NCBI GenBank assembly: GCA_963971225.1
Contig: OZ020267.1
Coordinates: forward strand, 8,831,574 to 8,895,573
Origin: Melieria omissa
Taxonomy: Eukaryota > Arthropoda > Insecta > Diptera > Ulidiidae
Length of the DNA: 64,000 nucleotides
Direction: 5' to 3'
Positions 12,429 to 24,175 of the stretch are shown here, piece by piece (position 1 is the stretch's first letter; each line of letters starts with the position of its first letter). A program made the translations under genes and the position numbers. Under the pieces are notes generated by a model. The model did not search any database. It worked only from the letters and a program-made list of their open reading frames with translations, and was not told the DNA's origin.

Positions 12429-15400
12429 ATGGCGAACAAATTAACGCGCAATGCGGTTATTGCTGCACTACGGGCTGCGGGAGCTGAATTCGAGGAAGAC
12501 GCCACGATGGTTCAGTTGCGGACAGTGTATGAACAAGCGGTAGCAGGTCGTGTCGGAGGTAGCGGAAGAGCGGCCAGAGCGGATAGCGAGCCTGATGTTC
12601 CGCTGAATCAACAGATGCCAGATGCCAGCCAGAGTGTGCAGACGACTAGACGACAGATGCCAGGGGCCAGCCAGAGGGAGCGACCCATGAATGTGCCAGA
12701 TACAGAAGATGATACAGTTGATGCAGGGAGTGTGGTGAATGTGACCAGTACTGAGGCTGAAGAGGCTGAGTTAGATCGGCAGTTGGCGATCATGCGCAAG
12801 AAACGTGAGCTTGTCCAGCTGCAGCGTGAGTTGAACGAGTTCGAGAGTCGTAGAATCGACCTGGGTGTACTGGACGCGATGATGAGCAAATTTGATGGTT
12901 CGGAGTTGCAGGACGTTAGCAAATGGTTGGCCGACTTGGAGAATGTGTTCGAGAGTTTCCAGTACAGTGAGCGAGACCAGCTGGTTGCCGCACGACATCT
13001 GATAACTGGGCAAGCGAAGCGGTTCGCGGACATAACTCGTGTTCGCAGCTATGGTGAGCTAAGGATGGCTTTGATGACTGAATACCGTCGTATATTCACG
13101 GTTCGAGATGTGCTGCAACAGTTACGTGCCCGTGTCCTGAGACCAGACGAAACACCACGACAATATATTGTTGAGATGCAGTACATTGCCAGCCGCGCCG
13201 ATGTGTCAGAAACGGACCTAATCGACATTATCATCGAGGGGCTTAACGACGATACGAATATGGTTTCGATGCTGTACAGTGCCACTTCCTTGCGTGAATT
13301 GAAGGGGTTGATGGAGCGTTACGAGAAGAAGCGTCGGGCAGCTGCGCCAGTGGTTGTGCCGAAGATCAGTGTCATGTCGGGTGCCGTGCCTAGGCCGAGG
13401 TCGTATACAACAGTGCCAGTTGCTAACACAGCTGCAAAAGTCACGGATTTGTCGGCCGTCAGGTGTTACAACTGTTTTCAATATGGGCACTATCAAAGTG
13501 CGTGCGGGGCCCCGCGACGCCCACCGAACTCGTGTTTCATATGCCATGAAGTAGGCCACATGCGCCAGCAGTGCCCACGTCGTAGTCGGATGCAGAATAC
13601 AACACTAAACCAGACGCAAACACGGATGCCAGCCGTACCGAAACAACAGCAGCCAGTAGCAGAGGTCGAGGAGTGGGAGGCAGGGACGCCATTGACGGAG
13701 GTAGAGGAGGTCCGACGTTTAGCCCGACAGCTGAAACACCGAAATCTTGTAAGTGTTGCCTTTTTGAAACAGAATAAGTGCACTGAATTAATTCCGTGTT
13801 TTGCTTTATTTGATAATGGCAGTCCGACTAGTTTCGTGAAGCGTTCTCTTGTGCCATTTGAGGTGACGGGTGAATTGACTGTGACAGAGTATCGGGGGAT
13901 GGGAAATATGAATTTAAGTACGTACGGCCTTGTGACTTGTAAAATTGTGTTTGATAACCGTAAATTTGACCATAATTTGTTTGTTTTGCCAGATGAAGAG
14001 GCAGTGGTGCCCCTACTTTTTGGACGCGATTTACTTAAGGCAATGAATATAAGCCTGTGCCAAATGGACACAGTGAGATATAGTAGACGTACTCTGCTGG
14101 AGATTAATAATGCCAATAAAAATGAAGTTCCGTTGAATATCAGTGCACTTAAGTTGTTTAATTTATTAAAGAGTCCAGTAGTTAAGATAACAGAGGTTCC
14201 AAACAGAGTTAAGTTATTGAAATCAGATGATAAGTGTGGCAAGTCAGAAATTAATTCAGTTAATGCAGAGGTAAATGTAATTGGTGATTCGAATTTGTGT
14301 GAAACTCGACTTGAGTCGTGTATCGGAGTTGTAAATTTAGTTGGAACAGAAGACTTGAATTTGTATGATGAAGTAATATTGATGGTAGGTGCAACTGAGA
14401 TGGATGAAATTGGTGATCTAATTGATGTGGACGAAAACTTGTCTATAACAGATGCAGATGCTTTGAAATCAGTTGTTTTTGAGAACTATTTGAAAATGAA
14501 GAACAAGGGGGGGAAGTTGAGTGGCTATTGCATGAAAATTCAGTTGAAGAGTGATGCGCCGGTGTACAGTGGTCCGCGCCGGTTGTCATATAGGGAAAAG
14601 ACAGAAGTACAGAAGACAATTGATGATTTGTTGGCTCAGGGCATTATTCAGCCAAGTGCGTCTCCATACGCGTCTCCGATTGTGTTAGTGCGGAAGAAGA
14701 ACGGTGAATTGAGAATGTGTGTTGACTATCGGGCGTTGAATAAGTTGACTGTCAGAGATCATTATCCGTTGCCGTTAGTTGAGGATTGTATTGAATATTT
14801 GGGTGGGAAGAGTTTCTTCAGTACGTTGGACTTGAGGAATGGGTTTCACCAGGTGCCGATGCATGAGGAATCGATACCGATAACTGCGTTTGTGACTCCG
14901 ATGGGACAGTATGAGTATCGGTTTATGCCATTTGGTTTGACTAATGCTCCACCAGTGTTCCAGCGGTTTATTAATTTAGTGTTGCGGCCGTTGATTGATG
15001 CGAAGAGGATTGTGGTGTATTTAGATGATATTAACATTGCCACGAAGACTATTGAGGAACATTATGTGGTTTTGGCAGAAGTTTTGAAATTATTGTCAGG
15101 GGCTGGATTGTGCTTGAATCTGAAGAAGTGCAAATTTGCATATAGAGAATTGAAGTATTTAGGCTACTGTGTGAGTGAACGGGGGATTCGTCCGAATGAA
15201 GATCATTTGGTAGCGATAAAGAATTACGCAGTACCTACCAACATAAAGGAGGTGCAGAGGGCGGTGGGTCTTTTTTCATATTTTAGACGATTTGTGTATA
15301 ATTTTTCTCAGATTGCGCGCCCATTGAGTTATTTGACGCGAAAAGGTGTAAAGTTTGAATGGACAGAAGAGTGTAGGAATGCGTTTGAGACCTTGAAATC

Positions 15401-17165
15401 TAAATTGACTGAGCCCCCTGTACTGTGTGTCTTTGATTCAGGGCGGGAGACAGAGTTGCATACGGATGCAAGTTCGCGAGGGTATGGTGCTATACTGTTA
15501 CAGAAGCAAGATGACGGCAGGTTTCACCCAGTGGCATTTTATTCGAAAACAACGACGGATCCGGAGTCGCGTTATCATAGCTTTGAGTTGGAAACATTGG
15601 CAATTGTGAATGCATTGGAAAGATTCCGGACTATGTTGGATGGAATTCCGTTTGTAGTTGTGACTGATTGCAACTCTTTGGTCTTGACATTGGAGAAGAA
15701 AACAATTAATCCAAGAATTGCCAGATGGACATTGGGTCTCGCCGGGTTTGATTTTTCAGTTCGACACCGAAAGGGTGAACAGATGCAGCATGTTGATGCA
15801 TTGAGCCGGTTGTCAGCTGTGTGTAGTATTGAGGAGAATGAGGTTGATTTGAACATTCAGATTATACAGACGCGTGATCCTGTGATTCATAAACTGCGGG
15901 AAGAATTAGAGCAAGGGGAAGTGCCAGGATATGAGTTGGAGAATGGGTTAGTCTTTCGTGTCAGTGGTCAGAATCGACAGTTGTATGTGCCGGGTGAGAT
16001 GGAAGAGAACATTATGCGATTGATACATGAGAAATATGGTCATTTGGGTATTGAGAAATGTGCAAATCAGATTCGGAAGCATTATTGGTTTCCCCGTATG
16101 CGCGAAAAGCTGAATGTGTTCATCAGAAATTGTTTGAAGTGCATTTATTATTCGACGTCGCCTAGAAGCAATGAGCGTAATATATATAGTATTCCAAAGA
16201 AGCCAGAACCGTTCGATACAGTGCACATTGACCATTTCGGGCCATTGGAGAGTGTGAACTCAAAGCATAAACATGTGTTTGTGGTGATTGATGCTTTCAC
16301 AAAATTTGTCAAAATGTATGCTACGAATAGTAGTGCGAAAGAATCGATTTGTGCGTTGAAGAGATATTTTGTTGAATACAGTCGTCCCAGAAGAATCATA
16401 GATGATCGGGGCACAGCTTTTACGTCATCGGAGTTTAGGGATTTTTGCGGGAACAATAACATTGTACATGTTTTGAATGCGGTAGCTTCGCCACAGTCGA
16501 ATGGTCAGGTTGAGAGGGTGAATCGGGTGTTGAAAGCAATATTGGCCAAAACGACTGACCCTATAAACCATGTAGATTGGAAACAGAAACTGACGGATGT
16601 CGAGTTTGCAATGAATAATACTGTACACTGTGCCACAAAGACGACCCCTAGTAAGCTGCTTTTTGGCGTTGAGCAGCGCGGCAAAGTAGTTGATGAATTG
16701 ACGGAGTATTTGCATGATGTGTATTCAAGAGAAGAAGTTAATTTGTCCGAAATAAGGGAGCAGGCAGAGCTTGCAATACAGAAGTCTCAGTTGTACAATC
16801 AGAAATATTACGAGAGGAGCCATAGGCCAGCGAAACAATTTGAACCAGGAGATTTAGTTGTGGTTAAAAATGTAGACACTACGGTAGGGAAGAATAAGAA
16901 GCTAATTCAGAAGTACAGAGGCCCTTATGTAGTTCGTAAGCAATTAGGTCATGATCGTTATGTTGTTACGGATGTTGAAAATTGTCAGGTTACTCAGATG
17001 CCATATGACAATGTAATTGATTCGTCTAGAATGAAGAAATGGTTGGAACCTCGAGGTAGGCCAGTTGAAACGGACTCAGAAGGCAACACAGATGGTGATA
17101 ATTTAAGTGATGAATGTACAGATTATGAATTTTTAGATGATAAGCTAGAAGAAGATTCATTGTAA
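12429..17165 (+). CDS. gag-pol polyprotein of the LTR retrotransposon
   Basis: One frame of 1578 residues. Gag occupies about 1-440, with two CCHC knuckles from about residue 346 (CYNCFQYGHYQSAC and CFICHEVGHMRQQC). The protease has LFDNGSPTSFV near 462, a DNG in place of the usual DTG or DSG. The reverse transcriptase has YLDD near 863. The RNase H has TDASSRGYGAIL, ELETLAI and the TDCNSL block. The integrase has an HHCC zinc region, then HIDHFGPL, DDRGTAFTS and NGQVERVNRV for the D-D-E triad, and a RGPYVV (GPY/F) module near the end. Gag and Pol are fused without a frameshift. All catalytic motifs are present, so the element may be autonomous. Confidence 0.93.
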   Translation: MANKLTRNAVIAALRAAGAEFEEDATMVQLRTVYEQAVAGRVGGSGRAARADSEPDVPLNQQMPDASQSVQTTRRQMPGASQRERPMNVPDTEDDTVDAGSVVNVTSTEAEEAELDRQLAIMRKKRELVQLQRELNEFESRRIDLGVLDAMMSKFDGSELQDVSKWLADLENVFESFQYSERDQLVAARHLITGQAKRFADITRVRSYGELRMALMTEYRRIFTVRDVLQQLRARVLRPDETPRQYIVEMQYIASRADVSETDLIDIIIEGLNDDTNMVSMLYSATSLRELKGLMERYEKKRRAAAPVVVPKISVMSGAVPRPRSYTTVPVANTAAKVTDLSAVRCYNCFQYGHYQSACGAPRRPPNSCFICHEVGHMRQQCPRRSRMQNTTLNQTQTRMPAVPKQQQPVAEVEEWEAGTPLTEVEEVRRLARQLKHRNLVSVAFLKQNKCTELIPCFALFDNGSPTSFVKRSLVPFEVTGELTVTEYRGMGNMNLSTYGLVTCKIVFDNRKFDHNLFVLPDEEAVVPLLFGRDLLKAMNISLCQMDTVRYSRRTLLEINNANKNEVPLNISALKLFNLLKSPVVKITEVPNRVKLLKSDDKCGKSEINSVNAEVNVIGDSNLCETRLESCIGVVNLVGTEDLNLYDEVILMVGATEMDEIGDLIDVDENLSITDADALKSVVFENYLKMKNKGGKLSGYCMKIQLKSDAPVYSGPRRLSYREKTEVQKTIDDLLAQGIIQPSASPYASPIVLVRKKNGELRMCVDYRALNKLTVRDHYPLPLVEDCIEYLGGKSFFSTLDLRNGFHQVPMHEESIPITAFVTPMGQYEYRFMPFGLTNAPPVFQRFINLVLRPLIDAKRIVVYLDDINIATKTIEEHYVVLAEVLKLLSGAGLCLNLKKCKFAYRELKYLGYCVSERGIRPNEDHLVAIKNYAVPTNIKEVQRAVGLFSYFRRFVYNFSQIARPLSYLTRKGVKFEWTEECRNAFETLKSKLTEPPVLCVFDSGRETELHTDASSRGYGAILLQKQDDGRFHPVAFYSKTTTDPESRYHSFELETLAIVNALERFRTMLDGIPFVVVTDCNSLVLTLEKKTINPRIARWTLGLAGFDFSVRHRKGEQMQHVDALSRLSAVCSIEENEVDLNIQIIQTRDPVIHKLREELEQGEVPGYELENGLVFRVSGQNRQLYVPGEMEENIMRLIHEKYGHLGIEKCANQIRKHYWFPRMREKLNVFIRNCLKCIYYSTSPRSNERNIYSIPKKPEPFDTVHIDHFGPLESVNSKHKHVFVVIDAFTKFVKMYATNSSAKESICALKRYFVEYSRPRRIIDDRGTAFTSSEFRDFCGNNNIVHVLNAVASPQSNGQVERVNRVLKAILAKTTDPINHVDWKQKLTDVEFAMNNTVHCATKTTPSKLLFGVEQRGKVVDELTEYLHDVYSREEVNLSEIREQAELAIQKSQLYNQKYYERSHRPAKQFEPGDLVVVKNVDTTVGKNKKLIQKYRGPYVVRKQLGHDRYVVTDVENCQVTQMPYDNVIDSSRMKKWLEPRGRPVETDSEGNTDGDNLSDECTDYEFLDDKLEEDSL

Positions 17166-17204
17166 AAGCAATCGAGGTCGATTGAATGTCAGGTTAGGCC
17201 GAGT

Positions 17205-17428
17205 TGTAGTGTATTGGTGGAGGTGGTGCCATGGTGAATGCAACCCTGTTGTGGTTGGGCTTGTCAAGCAGTGTGGCAACTCGGGCTTGCAGCTAAGTTC
17301 ATGCTGGTCCTTTACTTTTTACTTTTACTTGTGACGCCATTGTTAGAACACGCAAATAAAGTTTGTCTTAAAAGTTTACACAGTTGTTTATATCAAAAGG
17401 ACTTAAATCCATCCCAGTGCTCATTACA
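17205..17428 (+). repeat. 3' LTR
   Basis: 224 bp, reading as identical to the 5' LTR and followed by the GTAT duplication. It lies 40 nt after the gag-pol stop. Confidence 0.93.
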
Positions 17429-17748
17429 GTATCAATATTTTTTAATTACAAAAAAAATTATGTAATATTTATGGAAAAATACAAAATTATCACTTTTTGA
17501 TTTTATTTAAGCATTATTAAAGAAACAGGGTTTTTTATCAAACGCGCCCAATTCGTAGACTTCAATTAGAACACAAACTTTCGCTGATATCGCTGCAAAC
17601 TATTGGAAATTATTTTGGGGATAACTAAAAATATTAATTTGTTGGTGCCTACTTAAATTTAACCCATAAATCAATCAATCGTAGCACTTGCTGTAAGATG
17701 ACAAATAGGTGAAGTTGCTCTCAGGCAACTTTGGGGTCGAAAGGGTTA

Positions 17749-18348
17749 GGTTAGGTTAGGATGGCAGCTTAAAGAGCTCACGTAGGCCACGTTGCGGCCC
17801 GTTGTGGTACCACGTGAAGGACGTGGCTGCCTTTCAGTCTTGCACACCCCCTGGGTGTTAGGCAGGAGCCATCCCGATTCCACGATGAATCGGGCGATGC
17901 GACCGATGCTGGGTCCTGTAAGGTCGGCCAAGCTGCTGAAGAACGGCGCACCCAGCACCCGGAGACGTCTCCTCGCTAGTGCTGGGCAGTGGCACATCAG
18001 GTGCTCGACGCTTTCCTCCTCGCTCGCATCGTCACAGCTGCGGCAGAAGTCATTGAACGGAAGACCGAGTCTCCTGGCGTGTGCGCCGATCGTCCAGTGT
18101 CCCGTTAGCACAGAAACTGTGGAATAAATGGAATTCCGATTTAGTCGGAGCAATTCGCGTGTTCTGCCTTGGTTAAGCGACGGCCAGGTTTCTTTGGAGA
18201 TCCTACATAGGTTCTCCGCCGCCCAGAGTCGGTTAGCCAGGCGGGAATAGGCCTGCTTGACCATCAATTTGACGGTCGCAAGGGGGGTGCTACACAGCGT
18301 AGTAGGAGCTGGAAGCAGAGTGCCTTTTCTGGCTAACTCGTCAGCCGA
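17749..18348 (-). pseudogene. 5'-truncated non-LTR retrotransposon (RNase H and Zn-finger end)
   Basis: A minus-strand frame covers the C-terminal part of a LINE ORF2: a region ending in TGHWTIGAHARRLGLPF, then CRSCDDASEEESVEHLMCHC, the C-terminal cysteine/histidine knuckle typical of RNase H-bearing LINEs (I/R1/LOA-like). Upstream domains are missing. The insert is flanked by the 12-bp duplication TCGAAAGGGTTA (17737-17748 and 18349-18360). Its 3' tail is (CCTAA)3, written TTAGG on the plus strand. It landed in the right terminal repeat of the family B MITE. Confidence 0.8.
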
Positions 18349-18361
18349 TCGAAAGGGTTAA

Positions 18362-18807
18362 GTGCGCTAAAGAAATGCGAATGAAGATGACGACAGAGGG
18401 CTGCAAAACTACTATAATACTACTTGAAATTCATAGGCGTGCAAACATTTTCAACTTCAAGAAGCTTACGCGTTTTACCTGAAACTTATATTAAAAGCAT
18501 TTAGATTATTTTACGATGAAACGTTGGTAAATGGCTTGTATATTTTTGCAATACTTGGCTTTCGAAATAATTTCTTTTACATACAACAAAAATTGAATAT
18601 CGTCTTTAGTACATCTATTCACTTTCTTTTTGGAAGTTAATTTTTCCTTGGAAGTTTCGGGTAGATATTTTCCAGGAAAGTGTAGTAGTGTCAACAATCA
18701 ATATAATTTGGCATCTAAAATATCTGGCTTTTGGCTTGCTCGTGGGGTATTTTTCACGGTTTCAAACAATCACAATAGCATTCGTTATCGACCGTCATGG
18801 GAGTGTA
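18362..18807. other. Spacer downstream of Task7
   Basis: AT-rich sequence between the transposon stack and the Task7 stop codon. It probably includes the Task7 3' UTR. No other gene was recognised. Confidence 0.45.
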
Positions 18808-21619
<2,812 letters not shown>

Positions 21620-23217
21620 GTGGTTGTGGAAACATTGCCAAAAGTGAACGAAGGGGCAACAGTTCCCAGCGCTACTACGAGCTGCACAAGTAGAAGAGGC
21701 GAGGAGATGGAGTGGACGCGGGAAAAGACACTATCGCTCATCAATGAGTACCGCAAGCGGCGTGGCCTGTGGGACATGACGCACGACGACTACCGCAAGA
21801 AAGATATAAAGCAGAAGTTGCTGGTGGAGGTCAGCGCAAGCCTGGGTGGTGGCATACCTATTGTCGAGATCGAAAAGAAGTTTCATACGCTGCGCACGCA
21901 GTACCATCGCGAAATTAACCGAATGAAGCGCAAAGAGCCCTACAACTCCAAGTGGTGAGTGCGTGATTGCGTCCGATTCGGTGAGCGAATAGCTGCACTC
22001 GAATTATTTTTATAACTCTGCAGCACGTAGCGGCAACAATTGTTACGCCCTGGGAATATGGCCCGGGCAGTGCCGAATTCAATTTCCCAGTTTGACAACA
22101 GCTGCGGCAGTAATGTGTCTTGTGTGCCTTCTGCTAAGTTTGTTTTATTTTTAGGTTTGGCTTCAAGAATCTGCAGTTCTTGAGTTCACCCAAGGCCTGT
22201 CGCTCGGTAAAAGGGCGCATTAAGTCGGAGATTACCGAAGAGGGCACAGTGACCACTAAGTTCATAATCCGCGAGACACCCATGTCGCAGAACGACGCCA
22301 GTGGCGGCTCAGCCAACTCCAGCAACAACATCGGCGATGAATTTTTGACTTTGCATCGCAAGCCGAATATCTCGTACGAAGCAGTCACCGCTGGCTCTGG
22401 TACGACTACAGCTACAAGTCGCTCGCACGAGCTGGAAAAATTGATCGAGGAAACCACCAAAGATGTTGAAGATATTGAAGAAGTGAAGCCAAAAATGTCC
22501 GTTGCGCTTGAACATCACAGCTATAATGCGCAACTGCACACGGCCAATGGCCCGGAACTGCAAGCCAGCGACCAGGATCCGTTGCAGTCGTCACAAGAGA
22601 CACATCACCATCACCAGCAGGGACAACCGATGGAGGAGGACGATGAGCCAATCGAGACAATCGACATACAGCCGGCGGAAGAGGAGATCACCTATCAGTC
22701 ACCTGGCTCCGCAAGCGCTGTCGCCGGCGGTGGCCACAGTCACAGTCAGAACAATACGCTGCAACATCATGCGGCAGTGCCGACACGCATCATAAAGATA
22801 CAGCGGCGCGACACGTGCCACGGCGAAGAGTATTACGACGATGAACAACAGGCACACGAGCAGCAGCAGCAAACGGCGCAGCATCACATGCACGCCCTGC
22901 CCGCCGGCACCGCCAAACGCATTTACTACGAGGCGAACGGACAGCAGCACACGGCGACCATACTCACGACACCGACATCGGCGTCGCAGCTGAACAGCAG
23001 TGGAACCCTGCTAAATCCAGTGACAAAGGTGCATCGCAGCGGCGGCGTGGTGCCGCAGCTGTCCTCGCCGTCGCAAAGCCGCGACGAGTACACTACGTAT
23101 GGCGAGTATGTGGCTAACGAAATGCGAGGCATAAGCAACCGCGAAGTGCTCGTGGCGCTGAAACACAAAATCAACACGGCGCTCTTTGAAGCGCACATGG
23201 CTGAGCTGCAAAAATGA
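21620..23217 (+). CDS. MADF-domain DNA-binding regulator with BESS-like C-terminus
   Basis: Exons are 21620-21954 and 22155-23217, giving 465 residues. If the second Met (EMEWTREKTL) is the start, it is 436. The MADF (Myb/SANT-like) domain runs from about 30 to 125: WTREKTLSLINEYRKRRGLWD, then RKKDIKQKLLVEV, and across the splice SKW-FGFKNLQFL. The middle is Gln/His/Ser-rich and disordered. The C-terminus has a conserved-looking block (YGEYVANEMRGISNREVLVALKHKIN) in the place where MADF proteins often carry a BESS-type interaction motif. It is likely a nuclear transcription factor. I cannot name the Drosophila orthologue. AATAAA near 23459 may end the transcript. Confidence 0.85.
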
Positions 23218-24175
23218 AGCAGAGGAGGCGTGTTGATCGCGCTAGAACAAGTCCTAGATATTTGCTGTAGTTTGTAAGATTTAAACAATACAACAAAGAT
23301 AAACATTTTACGAGATTTGTAAAGAGTACGTACCTACATATATTTTACTATAAGAGATCGCATGCGGCGGGGAAATGTGTGCACAATAAACAAATTCTTT
23401 TAATTTTCTTTTACTGTAGGCAATTATGCAACTCAAAGAATGTAAAAGAGAGTTCCAAATAAAGTCAATCGGATCCTTAAGTACAACTTTTAAAATGATG
23501 CTAGAACAGTGTGTTGTGTAGTATGTATATCCATTTAATTTAATAGAGAAATGCGATATGTTTCCGTCCCTGTAAATCATTCGTTTTACATTTAAAATGC
23601 TCGGTATGTGTGATTAAGGAAATTCATTATTGGATTTGTTAAAATTTGAATCCCAAACAAAGTTGCAGTGGACACAATATATGGAGCTTGGGTGTAGGAA
23701 GCTATCTTCCTATACTTAGAGGTAGCTGAACATTAAGCTAAAGTTTATACTGTCTCCAGCCAGTTTAGTCTCTGACTAAGCTATTGCTAATGCCTTCACA
23801 ATGAATCTTAAAAAAAAATAAATTTACTGGGCGGGTTCAGTAAAAACCAATATCCAATAGTTAATGCGAATGATTTGCTAATCTATTTTCTGTCATTATT
23901 CAAACAGTTTATTATTAAATATTAAATTAATTAAAAAAATAAACTTAAACATAAATGAATCCAAGGCGAAATATAATAAACATTTTTTTCAACACCAACG
24001 AATTTGGCAGCACTGGTAGAAATTGTATGCGTTTGTTAAAGTCGGTGGCGGCGCAGAATTTTCCATTCGTTTTGGGGCAGCGATTTTCAAGTTGGAGTTG
24101 GCGTGAAAAGTGCGTTGAAGAGTTGAAAATTTGAACGCAGGCCGTTTGTGAATTGTTTGGGATCGATAAGGAGTT
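23218..24175. other. Spacer
   Basis: AT-rich spacer with the MADF gene 3' UTR on the left and the TULA gene promoter on the right. No gene was recognised. Confidence 0.45.

Larger units (their letters stand above)
12140..17428 (+). mobile_element. Ty3/gypsy LTR retrotransposon, mdg3/micropia-like, complete
   Basis: The element has 224-bp LTRs (12140-12363 and 17205-17428) that read as identical, a 4-bp GTAT target duplication (12136-12139 and 17429-17432), TGT...ACA termini and one unbroken gag-pol frame. Total length is 5289 bp. There is no env frame. Identical LTRs and an open frame point to a recent insertion. The integrase-last domain order and the 4-bp duplication fit Ty3/gypsy. A possible offset tRNA-Leu primer site suggests the mdg3/micropia/blastopia group. 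I could not see a classical polypurine tract before the 3' LTR. Confidence 0.92.
11963..18361. mobile_element. TTAA-flanked MITE, family B, split by two insertions
   Basis: The left end is TTAA at 11963-11966 followed by CCCTTTCGACCC. The right end is the inverted GGGTCGAAAGGG then TTA at 17748, with the full TTAA restored at 18358-18361 by the duplicated target. The MITE body is 11967-12139 plus 17433-17748, about 490 bp. An LTR retrotransposon interrupts it at 12140-17428, and a non-LTR fragment is inserted in its right terminal repeat at 17749-18348. A second, partial copy of its right half is at about 51414-51533. Confidence 0.78.

Noticed and set aside
17746..17760. TTAGG repeats as telomeric sequence
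   Set aside because: Only three units, at the 3' end of a LINE insert with its target duplication. Flies are not known to keep TTAGG telomeres.
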